In this document: positions 23,835-33,074 of the stretch, one piece after another | Layout: each line of letters begins with the position of its first letter | Position numbering within the stretch: the stretch's first letter is position 1 | Assembly (NCBI GenBank): GCA_963822575.1 | Contig: CAWGHZ010000007.1 | Span: forward strand, 372,001-436,000 | Source of the DNA: CAWGHZ01 sp963822575 | Lineage (GTDB): Bacteria > Pseudomonadota > Alphaproteobacteria > MPNO01 > DASWLB01 | DNA: 64,000 nt | Direction: 5' to 3' | Position numbers and translations under genes: made by a program | Notes under the pieces: generated by a model | The model's database searches: none | What the model was told of the DNA's origin: nothing | The model's input: only the letters and a program-made list of their open reading frames with translations

Positions 23835-25784
23835 ATGAGCACAGGCCAGACGCCGCATCTCCTCGACCGCGTCGAGGCGTGGTGCGCCCGCATCACGCGG
23901 CCGGTGGCGTTCATCGGGGTCGTCGGGATGCTGTTCGTGTCCGGCGTAACCGTGCTCGACGTGCTGGCGCGCTGGCTCGCCGACAGCGGTGTCGTCGCGC
24001 TCAACGAGATCGTTGGCGTGACCTTCTCCGTCGCGATCGCGGCCTGCATCCCCTCGGGGCTCGCGCGTGGCGTAAACCTGTCGGTCGACGTGTTTGAGAA
24101 GCGGTTCGGGCCCCGCCTCGCGGCCTGGCTGGGAGCGACCGGCGCCGCCTTCCTCTATCTGTTCTTCGCGCTGCTTGCCTGGCAGATGTTCGTCTTCGCC
24201 CAGGGCCTCGCACTGCGCCACATGACGACAGTGATCCTCGCCTGGCCGCGCGCGCCGTTCGTCTATACCGTCGCGGTGCTGCTGGGCGCGGGGGCGCTGG
24301 TCCAGGCCGTGATGGCGGCGAACGCGATCCGTCGTGCCCGGTACGTCGCGCCGGCAGCTCCGGGCGCCGTCGCGCCTTCGGCGCTTCTCACCGTTGCCGG
24401 CTGGACTCTGCTTGCCGGTCTCGCCGCGCTGATCGCATTCGGCCTTGCGGACGCGGCGTCCCTCGCCGCCTGGGTGAAGGCGCACGGCACGCTTTCGGTC
24501 CTCCTCGCCATCCTGTTGATGTGGGCGTGCCTCCTCGGGCTTATGCCGCTTGCGGCGGTGATGGGTCTGATCGGCATCGCGGGCGCGGCGCAGTTCATCG
24601 GGATGGGGCCCACCTTCACGGCGGCTGTTACCGAGGTCTCCGACTTCCTGAACAACAGCCAGGTGGCGACCCTGCCGCTCTTCCTGATGATGGGAAGCTT
24701 CGCTGCCGTCGCCGGCGTGTCGAACGACGTGTACCGTCTGGCCCATGCGGTCGTCGGCGGTTTCCGCGGCGGCCTCGCGCTTGCGACCATCGGCGGCTGC
24801 GCCGGTTTCGGCGCCGTGACCGGCTCATCGATCGCGACCGTCGCGACGTTCGGGCGGGTCGCCATGCCGGAAATGCGCGGGCGCGGCTATGCGACGCCGC
24901 TCGCCGCCGGCTGCGTCGCCGCGGGCGGCACGCTCGGCGCCATCGTGCCGCCTTCGAGCCCGCTGATCATCTTCGCCCTGCTGACCGAAGCCTCGATCGG
25001 CCAGCTTTTCATCGCGGCGATGGGGCCGGCCCTCCTCGCCATCGGGCTCTACCTCGTGACCATCGCGGTCTTCGTGCGCGTCTCGCCCGGCGCCTGCCCG
25101 CCCGCCGCCCGGCTCGAAAAGGGCGAGCTCGGCGCCGCCCTTGCCCAGTGCGGGCCGGTCGGGGCTCTGTTCGGCGCGGTGATCGGCGGCATGTATTTCG
25201 GCGTGTTCACGGCGACCGAGGCGGCGGCGATTGGCGCGTTCGGTGCGTTTCTCGTGGCGCTTGCGCGCGGCAAGCTGCGCGCCGGGGTGTTCTGGAGCGT
25301 CATCGCCGAGACCACCGCCTCGACCGCGATGATTTACGGGTTGATCTTCGGCGCGCTCATTTTCTCGTTCTTCGTCGCCGTTACGGGCCTGCCGGAACAT
25401 GCGATCCAGTTCATCGGCGGACTTCGCCTGAGCCCGCTCGCGGTCATCGTCGCCATCCTCATCGTGTACACGATGCTCGGCTCGGTCATGGATTCCTTCG
25501 CGGTGATGGTGATCACCGTGCCGATCCTGACGCCGCTCGTCCTCAACATGGGCTACGACATCCTGTGGTGGGGCATCGTGATCCTGATCGTGGTGGAGAC
25601 CGGCATGATCACGCCCCCCTTCGGGCTGAACGTGTTCGTTCTGAAAAGCACGGTCCGAGACGTGCCGCTCGCCACCATATTCCGCGGCGTCATGCCGTTC
25701 GTGATCGCCGACCTCGTCAAGCTGGTGCTGATCCTCGCCTTTCCCGCGATCGTGCTGTGGCTGCCGTCGACCATGCTCAAGTAG
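23835..25784 (+). CDS. TRAP transporter permease, fused small and large subunits (DctQ-DctM)
   Basis: 649 residues. Residues about 10-175 form a DctQ-like four-helix domain (NEIVGVTFSVAIAACIPSG), and residues about 195-645 form the DctM domain with many helices, including GGCAGFGAVTGSSIATVATF, GGTLGAIVPPSSPLIIFALL and MITPPFGLNVFVLK. The two are separate genes in most systems; the fused form is a known variant. Secondary, Na-driven carboxylate uptake is expected. Confidence 0.93.
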   Translation: MSTGQTPHLLDRVEAWCARITRPVAFIGVVGMLFVSGVTVLDVLARWLADSGVVALNEIVGVTFSVAIAACIPSGLARGVNLSVDVFEKRFGPRLAAWLGATGAAFLYLFFALLAWQMFVFAQGLALRHMTTVILAWPRAPFVYTVAVLLGAGALVQAVMAANAIRRARYVAPAAPGAVAPSALLTVAGWTLLAGLAALIAFGLADAASLAAWVKAHGTLSVLLAILLMWACLLGLMPLAAVMGLIGIAGAAQFIGMGPTFTAAVTEVSDFLNNSQVATLPLFLMMGSFAAVAGVSNDVYRLAHAVVGGFRGGLALATIGGCAGFGAVTGSSIATVATFGRVAMPEMRGRGYATPLAAGCVAAGGTLGAIVPPSSPLIIFALLTEASIGQLFIAAMGPALLAIGLYLVTIAVFVRVSPGACPPAARLEKGELGAALAQCGPVGALFGAVIGGMYFGVFTATEAAAIGAFGAFLVALARGKLRAGVFWSVIAETTASTAMIYGLIFGALIFSFFVAVTGLPEHAIQFIGGLRLSPLAVIVAILIVYTMLGSVMDSFAVMVITVPILTPLVLNMGYDILWWGIVILIVVETGMITPPFGLNVFVLKSTVRDVPLATIFRGVMPFVIADLVKLVLILAFPAIVLWLPSTMLK

Positions 25785-25887
25785 CGGGGGCGGGAACTCC
25801 GGTGAGATTGGCCTTGACAGGATTTCGGCCCGACCCGCTAAATCGGCGGTCACCCGCGCTTTCGCGGGCCTTCGCAAGGACGGTGCG

Positions 25888-26076
25888 ATGGGTCTGACCC
25901 TGACGAAGAGCTACGAGGACCTGCTCGCCGACGCCATCGAAGCGACGATGGCCACGGCCGGCGACGACATCGAGAGGCTGGCGGCCGCCCTCAATGAGCG
26001 CAGCGTGCACGGCCCGAACGGAGAGCTGTGGACCGCCGAGCTGCTGGCCGCCGAGCTGAAGCGCCTCGGCGCCTGA
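25888..26076 (+). CDS. Small recombinase-like helix-turn-helix protein associated with Rieske operons (second copy)
   Basis: 62 residues. It shares with the 9858-10166 product the signature DAIEATMATAGDDIERLAAAL then LNERSVHGPNGELWTAELL and a final LKRLGA. It is essentially this domain alone, matching the DNA-binding recombinase domain pattern (LN..G....G..WT) of large serine recombinases with nothing else attached. It starts 38 bases upstream of a Rieske oxygenase that is paralogous to the one in the other operon. It may be a small accessory protein or a transcription factor. Confidence 0.8.
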   Translation: MGLTLTKSYEDLLADAIEATMATAGDDIERLAAALNERSVHGPNGELWTAELLAAELKRLGA

Positions 26077-26113
26077 CCGTCCTTCCAAGCGAGCCGTACC
26101 GCAGGAGACCTCC

Positions 26114-27181
26114 ATGTCCGAGACCCGCCGCGTGATCGCCGAGCCGTTCCCGCCCTCCGCCACCACGGTGGACGAGTTGCTGGAAATCGGCCTGCCGAAC
26201 CTCTGGTACGTCGTCGCGCGCTCGACCGACATCGGCGATAAGCCGGTGGCGCTCAAAAGGCTCGGCCGCAACCTGGTGCTGTGGCGCGACGGAGAGGGCC
26301 GCATCAACGCGGTCGAGGATTTCTGCCCCCACCGCGGCGCGCCGCTCTCGATGGGCAACGTGTTCCGGGGCAACCTGATGTGCCCCTATCACGGCGTCCA
26401 GGTGACGGGGGAGGGCGTGGTCGCCGCCGTGCCACCGACCCCCGGATGCCCCATGGTCGGCACGCGCGCGGTCAAGTCGTACCCCTGCCGCGATCATGCG
26501 GAGGCGATCTGGGTCTATTTCGGCGACGAGGGGCACGAGACCGCGCCCGAGCCGATCTTCCCCGAGGAGATCGCGTCCGATGCCTGGACCGGCTTCCTGT
26601 ACACCGCCGAGTGGCTGTGCAACTGGCAGCTTTCGCTCGACAACCGCACCGACCCGGTGCACGGCAGCTTCCTGCACACCGGCTCGTTCACCCTGTCCTA
26701 CGGCAAGCAGGAGGCCGAGCTCGCGATCAAGCGCACGCCGACCGGGTTCGAAACGTGGCGGATCAACCAGAAGGGCCTGAACATCGACTGGCACGAGGTG
26801 ATCCACCACCCCGACAACATGCTGATCGTGCGCACCGAGATCCCCTACCCGCCGTCGATCGGCGGCGGCGGCTTCCGCATCATCGGCTTCCCGACGCCGA
26901 TCGATCGCGATACGACCTATTTCTGGGTGTACCGGTCGCGCAAGATCGTGGGCTGGCAGCGCGATTTGTGGCGGTTCATGTATAAGAACCGCCTGGGACC
27001 GCGGTCCGACTTCGTCGTCGAGCAGGACCGCGTGCTCCTGGAGTCGATGACCTTGCGTGCCCGCGCGCGCGAGAACCTGATCCAGACCGACATCGCGGTT
27101 TCGCGCATGCGCCGCCTGCTCCGCACCGAAGCGACGCGCATCCTCGATGCGCGCCAGCCGCAGCGCCCCGCCGCCGAATAG
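26114..27181 (+). CDS. Rieske 2Fe-2S oxygenase, alpha subunit (fourth; paralogue of the first)
   Basis: 355 residues. Rieske ligands are in CPHRGAPLSMG and CPYHGVQVTG; the catalytic iron site is in DNRTDPVHGSFLH. N-terminal GLPNLWYVVARSTDIGD parallels GLRNLWYPVLPGWAVRD of the first oxygenase, and the C-terminal GWQRDLWRFMYKNRL matches almost word for word, so the two are paralogues. SD AGGAGA precedes ATG 26114. No electron-transfer partner is encoded nearby. Confidence 0.93.
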   Translation: MSETRRVIAEPFPPSATTVDELLEIGLPNLWYVVARSTDIGDKPVALKRLGRNLVLWRDGEGRINAVEDFCPHRGAPLSMGNVFRGNLMCPYHGVQVTGEGVVAAVPPTPGCPMVGTRAVKSYPCRDHAEAIWVYFGDEGHETAPEPIFPEEIASDAWTGFLYTAEWLCNWQLSLDNRTDPVHGSFLHTGSFTLSYGKQEAELAIKRTPTGFETWRINQKGLNIDWHEVIHHPDNMLIVRTEIPYPPSIGGGGFRIIGFPTPIDRDTTYFWVYRSRKIVGWQRDLWRFMYKNRLGPRSDFVVEQDRVLLESMTLRARARENLIQTDIAVSRMRRLLRTEATRILDARQPQRPAAE

Positions 27182-27193
27182 CTGGCCACCGCA

Positions 27194-28051
27194 ATGGAGA
27201 TCGGCTTCATCGGCCTTGGCCGGATGGGCAGCCGGATGGCCCGCCGGCTGATCGACGCCGGCCATGCGCTCGCCGTCTACGACGTGAACGATGCCGCCTG
27301 CCGCCCGCTGGTCGAGTGCGGCGCGCGTCTCTGCGCCTCGCCGGGCGAGGTGGCGCGGAGCGCGGCGTTCGTCCTCTCCTCCGTTCCCGGTCCGGCCGAG
27401 GTCGCCGCGATCATGGATGGGCCGGAGGGGGTCGTCGCGAACGCGCGCGAGGGCGCGCTGGCGATCGAGATGAGCACCATCGGCCCGGCGCAGAGCCGCG
27501 CCCTTGCCGATGGGCTTGCCGCGCGCGGCGCCGGCTACATCGATGCGCCGGTGAACAACGGCCCGTTGGGCGCGGAGAAGGGCGAGCTGACGATCATGGT
27601 GGGCGGTGAAGCCGCCGACTTCGAGCGCGCGCGCCCGGTCCTTCGCACGCTCGGCACGCATCTCTACCACATGGGGCCCATCGGCTCCGGCAATATTGCG
27701 AAGGCCCTCAACCAGAGCATCTTCCTTTCGTATGTCGTTGCCTATTGTGAGGCGGCGCGGCTCGGCCGGCGCGCCGGGCTCGATGTCGCCCAGCTTGTCG
27801 ACATGCTGCGCAACTCGGTCGGCGGGAACCCGCTGATGACGGGCTGGGACCGCCACATCCCGACGGAGGACCTGACCTACGGGTTCCTGATCCGGCGCGT
27901 TCTCAAGGACCTTGGCATGACGAACGAGATCCGCGAGGCGTACGATTTCGAAGCGCCAATGCTCGATCTCGCGACTCGCACGTTCCGCGAGATGGGCGAG
28001 GCGGGCCATATGGAAACCGACATGACGGCGATCTACGTCCTCGTGAAGTAG
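27194..28051 (+). CDS. NAD(P)-dependent oxidoreductase, 3-hydroxyisobutyrate dehydrogenase family
   Basis: 285 residues: the Rossmann motif GFIGLGRMGSRMA, the substrate loop DAPVNNGPLGAEKGELTIMV and the catalytic segment GSGNIAKALNQS with the conserved Lys and Asn. All beta-hydroxyacid dehydrogenase elements are intact, unlike the relative at 56124-57053. It lies 12 bases after the Rieske gene and closes this operon. It may oxidise a hydroxy-acid formed by ring or side-chain degradation. Confidence 0.92.
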   Translation: MEIGFIGLGRMGSRMARRLIDAGHALAVYDVNDAACRPLVECGARLCASPGEVARSAAFVLSSVPGPAEVAAIMDGPEGVVANAREGALAIEMSTIGPAQSRALADGLAARGAGYIDAPVNNGPLGAEKGELTIMVGGEAADFERARPVLRTLGTHLYHMGPIGSGNIAKALNQSIFLSYVVAYCEAARLGRRAGLDVAQLVDMLRNSVGGNPLMTGWDRHIPTEDLTYGFLIRRVLKDLGMTNEIREAYDFEAPMLDLATRTFREMGEAGHMETDMTAIYVLVK

Positions 28052-28109
28052 CGGTCGCCCGCCGCGAATTTATGCGCGCCCAGCCGAAGCCCTCGCCACG
28101 GCACCTATT

Positions 28110-30245
28110 TTGCGCTGTAACCGTCGGTCCATGCTGTCGGCGAGCCCGATGCAGATCGGATACGACTTACTGACTCGTCGGTCGACGCGCTTCATCCTGT
28201 GGAGCCCGCGGCGGCAAACGCGGTCGCCACTGCTCGTGATCGGCCGACTCCGCTCCGGCAACCCGCCGGCAATCGTGGATCTGCGCCGCATCCCGCTTGC
28301 GTCCAGCCCTGACTCCGGCGATCTCTTCGAGATCGCCGCCGCCGATTGCGGCCTCGATGACGATACGGTCTATCACTACTGGTTCGAGCTCGACGACAGC
28401 CGTTCAAACCGGTCGCCGCCGGACAGCGTCGTCGTTACCGATCCCTTCGCGACCTCCGTCGATTGGCGCGTGGTCCCTGAAGGATCCGCAAGCCTCAATC
28501 AGCCTGCAGCGGTCGTCCGCTACCTCGGGAATGGCGGGCTCGCCGATTCCGATCCGGGAGGAGAGCGAGCGGAATTCGACACGTTGGACCGGCCCGACAC
28601 GCTGCCGCCGAACAACCGGCTCGTGATCTACGAATTGCCGACGGCGTGGGCGCTCAGCCGGTCGCTCAACGAGCCGGAGCGGGCGGTTGCGACGTTCCTG
28701 GACGTGGCAGCACTCGTCGACGAGCGCATCGGCGGCGCCAACTTCTCCGAGCTTGCCGTTCTCAACGCCGGACAGGCCTATCTTATCGACCTCGGCGTCA
28801 ACGCGGTCGAGCTGTTGCCGCCGGCCGACAGCTTCTTCAAGCGCGAGTGGGGCTACGACACCTCGCACTACCTCGCGCCAGACGATGACCTTGGCTATCC
28901 GGAGGGGAATCTTTCGCCCACCGCGAACCGGGATTTGGCGCGCCTGGTCGATGCTTGCCATCGCAGCGGCATCCGGTTCTTCATCGACGCGGTGATGGCG
29001 TTCGCCAAGGAAGAGCCGTACCTCTGCATCGACGCGGCCGATTTCTGCATCGACGATCCCGGCGCGCACACCGACGACCCCGACGCGTTGACCTCCGGCC
29101 GGTCCGATGGAACCCGCTCGGTGCGAGACGGCTTCGGCAGCACTCTGTGGCGCTACGCGAAAGACGTCGCGACCTACGACCCGATCTCGGGCGCGGTTGT
29201 GCCGCTCTATCCGGCACGCCAGCTCATGCTGACCTATCTCACGCGCTGGATGCGCGACGTCCGCGTCGACGGCGTCAGGATCGACAGTGTGGAGAACGTG
29301 GCAAGCTGGGATTTCCTCGCGGCCTTCAAGGAGACGGGCCGCGCCCTTCATCGCGGCCGTTGGACGGCAGCCGGGCTCGATCCAGACAGCGGCGCCGACG
29401 CGCGCTTTCTGGTGGTCGGCGAGGAGCTGTCGCTTCCCGTCGGATTGTTGCGCCAGAACCGCCTCGATGGGTTATGGAACGAGGACTTCCAGTCACGCGT
29501 GCGCGCCGCGATCCTGGGCGAAACCGTCGGCGGCGACGATTTCGAATGGACCGTCCGGAAGGCGATCGACTGCCGCCTTGGCGGCATATTCACCGATGGC
29601 GCCCAGGCCGTGAACTACATCACGAAGCACGACGTGGAAGGGTTTCGCCACGAACGCCTGTTCACGATGCTGCGCCACATGCCGGACGGCGACATCGAGA
29701 GGCGCATCAAGCTCGCTTTCGTCTGCCTTTTGACCGCCGTCGGGATTCCCATGATCCTGTCCGGCGAGGAGTTCGCGGACCAGCACGATTTCTTCGACGA
29801 GAACGGCAACGTGACGCAGCGCGGCGGCAAGCAGGTCGATCCCGTGAATTTCAGCCGGCTGATCGATTCCGATCCGCGCTTCGATGCGATGCGGCGGCGC
29901 ATACACGCTTACGTCAAGGCGCTGATCGCGTTGCGGACACGTGCCGACGCCCTTGCGGTCAACGACACGGATTTCATCTGGTCCGATTTCGGGGCGGGCA
30001 AGCGTGTCATCGTGTGGCGCCGCGGCGGCGCGTCGGCGCAGACGCCCGTCATCGTCGTCGCAAATTTTTCGGATTTCGCCTCGGGGTGGGGAACGGACTA
30101 CGTCATTCCGACTTGGCCGGGCCCCGCGCCCGCGGGCAAGAAATGGGTGGAAGTCACCCAGAACCGCGACGTCAGCCCTGCCGACGTCGGACGCGAATCA
30201 ATCTTCGCCTGGGAAGCGAAAGTCTACACCTACGCGGATGCGTGA
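28110..30245 (+). CDS. GH13 alpha-amylase-family glycoside hydrolase/transferase (pullulanase or branching-enzyme-like)
   Basis: Up to 711 residues (later ATGs at 28131 and 28149 are possible starts). An N-terminal beta-sandwich region precedes a GH13 barrel with FFIDAVMAF (region I), VDGVRIDSVEN with the nucleophile Asp near residue 392, VVGEELSLP with the acid Glu near 437, and NYITKHDVEG near 506. Region order fits glycogen-debranching or maltooligosyl-type enzymes; the exact specificity is not visible. No glg or tre genes are adjacent. Confidence 0.85.
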   Translation: MRCNRRSMLSASPMQIGYDLLTRRSTRFILWSPRRQTRSPLLVIGRLRSGNPPAIVDLRRIPLASSPDSGDLFEIAAADCGLDDDTVYHYWFELDDSRSNRSPPDSVVVTDPFATSVDWRVVPEGSASLNQPAAVVRYLGNGGLADSDPGGERAEFDTLDRPDTLPPNNRLVIYELPTAWALSRSLNEPERAVATFLDVAALVDERIGGANFSELAVLNAGQAYLIDLGVNAVELLPPADSFFKREWGYDTSHYLAPDDDLGYPEGNLSPTANRDLARLVDACHRSGIRFFIDAVMAFAKEEPYLCIDAADFCIDDPGAHTDDPDALTSGRSDGTRSVRDGFGSTLWRYAKDVATYDPISGAVVPLYPARQLMLTYLTRWMRDVRVDGVRIDSVENVASWDFLAAFKETGRALHRGRWTAAGLDPDSGADARFLVVGEELSLPVGLLRQNRLDGLWNEDFQSRVRAAILGETVGGDDFEWTVRKAIDCRLGGIFTDGAQAVNYITKHDVEGFRHERLFTMLRHMPDGDIERRIKLAFVCLLTAVGIPMILSGEEFADQHDFFDENGNVTQRGGKQVDPVNFSRLIDSDPRFDAMRRRIHAYVKALIALRTRADALAVNDTDFIWSDFGAGKRVIVWRRGGASAQTPVIVVANFSDFASGWGTDYVIPTWPGPAPAGKKWVEVTQNRDVSPADVGRESIFAWEAKVYTYADA

Positions 30246-30515
30246 GCGCTCACGCGGATAAGCGCCCGCGCTGTCCGCGACCGCACCGGACGCGGTCGCC
30301 GAAGCGACCCCTGCCACCGTGAACTCCGGTTTTCCAGAAGCCGCGCCCTTCGGCGTACAGCAATGCACGCTGGGCTCGGTTTTCTCGAACGTGCCGCCGA
30401 CGCTGAAGTTCGCCTTTCCCGCTCCCAGCGCGGCCGTTGCCCACATGCCCACAGCCGTCACAACAGCAGAAAGCAGCTTGATGGATGGAGGAGAAAGGAA
30501 CGGCCGAGCTTCCAA
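30198..30515 (-). CDS. Hypothetical exported protein
   Basis: About 105 residues opening with a signal-peptide-like stretch (IKLLSAVVTAVGMWATAALG) and then GKANFSVGGTFEKTEPSVHC. Codons in the mature part are strongly GC-ended, as in real genes here, while the start is a TTG at 30515 with no clear ribosome site. The 3' end overlaps the convergent GH13 gene by about 48 bases. I do not recognise the family, and the N-terminus is uncertain. Confidence 0.45.
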   Translation of the reverse strand: MEARPFLSPPSIKLLSAVVTAVGMWATAALGAGKANFSVGGTFEKTEPSVHCCTPKGAASGKPEFTVAGVASATASGAVADSAGAYPRERSRIRVGVDFRFPGED

Positions 30516-30623
30516 CTAAGAAACCGATCCCGGTGGTCTCACCGATGGGGTCCACTTCATGATCGACCCGCCGATGCACAAATTGAAGGCCGTCGCACCG
30601 GCGAACATGATCGCCCAGCCCAT
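30516..30623 (-). CDS. Possible 35-residue membrane microprotein
   Basis: ATG 30623 stands five bases after a GAGG site and encodes MGWAIMFAGATAFNLCIGGS followed by a short polar tail. It is a single predicted hydrophobic helix. Its stop is immediately upstream of the exported-protein frame at 30515. Nothing else supports it. Confidence 0.3.
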   Translation of the reverse strand: MGWAIMFAGATAFNLCIGGSIMKWTPSVRPPGSVS

Positions 30624-31122
30624 AAGGGCCTCGCTCCGGATCAGCACGCGGCAACTATAATTGCTATGACGGTGTTCTCTATGGCCGCCAGCTGTCAAGT
30701 GGCAGTCTGGTTGACTTGAAGTGCTACGCCGGGCTTTCCGCTACGGCGATAGGCATCGCCAGAACGTTCTTGACGGTCCGCAAGGCGAATAGCTGTGTCA
30801 CGGCGCTTTCGTCAAATGTCCGAAAAGCGCAAGATTTAGCCAGCGACATCAATTTATCACACCTTCAGCCTGAGAAATTGTAATTCAGTTGCGCAAGAGG
30901 GGAACTGCCCCGTTTGCGGTCCGACGAGGAAACGAGCTTGGCGGGTGGGCCAAGGTCAGAGAGGTGGCATCGCGCCGCCGGCCGATCTTTCTACTGGCCG
31001 CGATCACCTTCACTTTTGCTTCTAGCCATGACGGCATGTGCCGGCGAAAGCGCAAAGCGGTCCGTGGCCGCGACTTGCGGCGCAGCGGGCGTCTCCCGCG
31101 ATTTCAAATCGGGAGGGCTTCG
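30624..31122. other. About 500-bp intergenic stretch, comparatively AT-rich in its middle
   Basis: No gene is recognised. The segment 30700-30890 is lower in GC than its surroundings. It holds a TTGACT at about 30712 but no convincing -10 box at the right distance. The frame open from 30889 towards 31122 is not protein-like before the ATG at 31123. Confidence 0.4.
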
Positions 31123-31470
31123 ATGAACGGGTCCGGGATATCGACCTGGATGCGGTGCAAGCAATCGCGCGCCTGCGGCGTGGCGCTCCTCGCGGGACTT
31201 GCGCTGCTCCTCCTGCTCTGCCTGCGGGCGAATCCGGCTGGCGCCATGCCGGTCGTGGCGCCCGTGCACGCCACCGTCGCTTGGCCGGCGGATTCGGCCG
31301 TCGATCTGATGCCTTCTCCGAACTGCCACCAGCGCCTTGTACGGATCGGAGCGGGCGACGTCGTCGCGCAGAGCTGTCCGCCACCGCCGCGGTGCGCGCA
31401 GGACGAGCGGCCCTGCTATCTCCGGCGCGACGCGAATGGCTGCCTGACCTGGCGCTGCTGCAAGAGGTAG
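31123..31470 (+). CDS. Small secreted cysteine-rich protein of unknown function
   Basis: 115 residues. ATG 31123 follows a strong GGGAGGG site. Residues about 18-42 form a signal peptide or membrane anchor (GVALLAGLALLLLLCLRANP, then AGA). The exported part has seven cysteines, six of them in the last 32 residues, including CYLRRDANGCLTWRCCKR, which suggests a disulfide-bonded C-terminal knot. Family not recognised. It lies six bases before the membrane-protein gene at 31476 and is probably co-transcribed with it. Confidence 0.65.
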   Translation: MNGSGISTWMRCKQSRACGVALLAGLALLLLLCLRANPAGAMPVVAPVHATVAWPADSAVDLMPSPNCHQRLVRIGAGDVVAQSCPPPPRCAQDERPCYLRRDANGCLTWRCCKR

Positions 31471-31475
31471 TGCTC

Positions 31476-33074
31476 ATGAACCGGTTCTTGACCACGCTGG
31501 ACATGACGTTGTCCGATCCGTCGTTCTGGATCGGGCTTGTGGTCGTGTTCATTTTCGCCCGTGAACAATTCGGCCAAAGGCTGAGCGGGGTCGACAACGA
31601 GCCGGTCCTGCCGGTCCCCGTCCGCACGTTCACCACGCGGTTCCGGTACAACTTCGCGTCCTTCGTCTATGGCGGCGTCGGATCGACCACCTATGTCGCA
31701 CTCGTCTGCCTCGGCGCCTTTCCACAGCTGCAGGAGACGTTGAAGAGCTGGTTCGGCGTGGCCGGCATCGACCTCGGCGACCACTCGATCGCCACGCCGC
31801 TCGGCGCCGCGATCGTGGTCACGTCCGTCCTGCCATCGGTCCCGTTCGTTCGCAACCTCGACGCAAGGGTGCGCGCGACCCTGCGCGAGTTCGCGAGCAT
31901 TCCTCTCAAGGCGCAATACATGGCGAAGCTCTTGATCGAACGGGCAGGAGCCGAGCGCGTCGCCCGTGCCGGAGCGCCCGTCCCGGTCGACATCGATGCG
32001 AAGCTTGCCCTGTTCGAGCGCCTGCGCGAAAAGGTCCAGGACCTGCAGCGCCTGCCGCGGCTCCGCGCCGCGCGGGGCTACGCGCTGTTCTTTTCGAGTT
32101 ATGGCCAGGTCTGCGACGACCTCGACCAGGCCGTCGAGGCGATCCGTTCCGATCTGGACACGGCGGCCCATGATTCCGCGTTCCTGAAGAGCGAGCTCGA
32201 CCAGATCAACGAACGGATGGCGCAGTTCGTCGTCTGCGCCATTCTGGCGGTCGAAAGCGACGAGTACCGCGCCATGCGCACGCTTTCGCACGACCTGCAG
32301 ATACCGGGTATCGCACCCACGGTCTGGCGCTTCAAGTCGAGCCAAGTCGTGCTCGGCATCGTGGTCGTTTTCCTCAGCGCCATTGTCGGCAGCGTCACGG
32401 CAGCGATCGCGATGCGGTATCTCTCGGTTGAAGCACCGAACGATATCTTGGACCTGTTCGTCCCGATCTGCCTCGCGATCAGTATCGCCCTCGTGCCGAT
32501 TTTCATCGCACCGCTTGTGTTCGCGGCGGGCGCGGAGATGTACATGATCGACCGGACCAGCTTCGAAGACCCGCCGGAATGGGACGAGCGGCTGATGGCG
32601 GTCATCCAGACGTTTTTCGGGTGCCTGGGGACGGCGCTCCTGGTCACGGTCGTCCTGGGCGTGATCAGCGCACATTTCTCGGACAACCAGCTCGAGCTCG
32701 GCGCGGTCCTGCCCTGGGCCATTCCGCCCGCCGTGGTGGCCCTCACCTTCTTCGTCACGTCGCGTATTCGCGTGACCTGGAACAGGCCCTCGAACGCGGC
32801 GCTCGACTTCCTGGTCCACGCCGCGGTCGCGGTGGCCGCGGGCCTGCTCGCCCAGAAGCTGTCCCTCATGGCGGGTCTCGGATACCAAGGCGATGCGCAC
32901 CTCGACCTGCTCATCTACGCCGTGACCGAGCCTTTGCCCATTGCCGTTGTGATCGGGCTGATCGGTGGCGTGCTTGGAACGCTGCAGTGCGCCATATCGC
33001 GGGACCGGCCGTCGCTTTCCCCGGCACCGTCCGGGGCGGACGCGGCCAGGGTCGCGGTTTCGAGCGGGCCCTAG
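31476..33074 (+). CDS. Multi-pass membrane protein of unknown function
   Basis: 532 residues starting at MNRFLTTLDMTLSDPSFWIG. An N-terminal helix (WIGLVVVFIFA) and a second near 60-80 are followed by a mostly helical soluble segment (about 110-285) with possible coiled-coil (LERLREKVQDLQRL-like). Then come about six C-terminal helices such as VVLGIVVVFLSAIVGSVTAA and VPICLAISIALVPIFIAPLV. It resembles no transporter I know; the layout (soluble helical domain flanked by membrane spans) could suit a sensor or scaffold. AGAGG precedes the ATG. Confidence 0.75.
   Translation: MNRFLTTLDMTLSDPSFWIGLVVVFIFAREQFGQRLSGVDNEPVLPVPVRTFTTRFRYNFASFVYGGVGSTTYVALVCLGAFPQLQETLKSWFGVAGIDLGDHSIATPLGAAIVVTSVLPSVPFVRNLDARVRATLREFASIPLKAQYMAKLLIERAGAERVARAGAPVPVDIDAKLALFERLREKVQDLQRLPRLRAARGYALFFSSYGQVCDDLDQAVEAIRSDLDTAAHDSAFLKSELDQINERMAQFVVCAILAVESDEYRAMRTLSHDLQIPGIAPTVWRFKSSQVVLGIVVVFLSAIVGSVTAAIAMRYLSVEAPNDILDLFVPICLAISIALVPIFIAPLVFAAGAEMYMIDRTSFEDPPEWDERLMAVIQTFFGCLGTALLVTVVLGVISAHFSDNQLELGAVLPWAIPPAVVALTFFVTSRIRVTWNRPSNAALDFLVHAAVAVAAGLLAQKLSLMAGLGYQGDAHLDLLIYAVTEPLPIAVVIGLIGGVLGTLQCAISRDRPSLSPAPSGADAARVAVSSGP

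Noticed and set aside
21413..24049. An 878-codon open frame on the minus strand
   Set aside because: It spans opposite a Rieske gene and a TRAP binding-protein gene that are well supported; no domain is visible.
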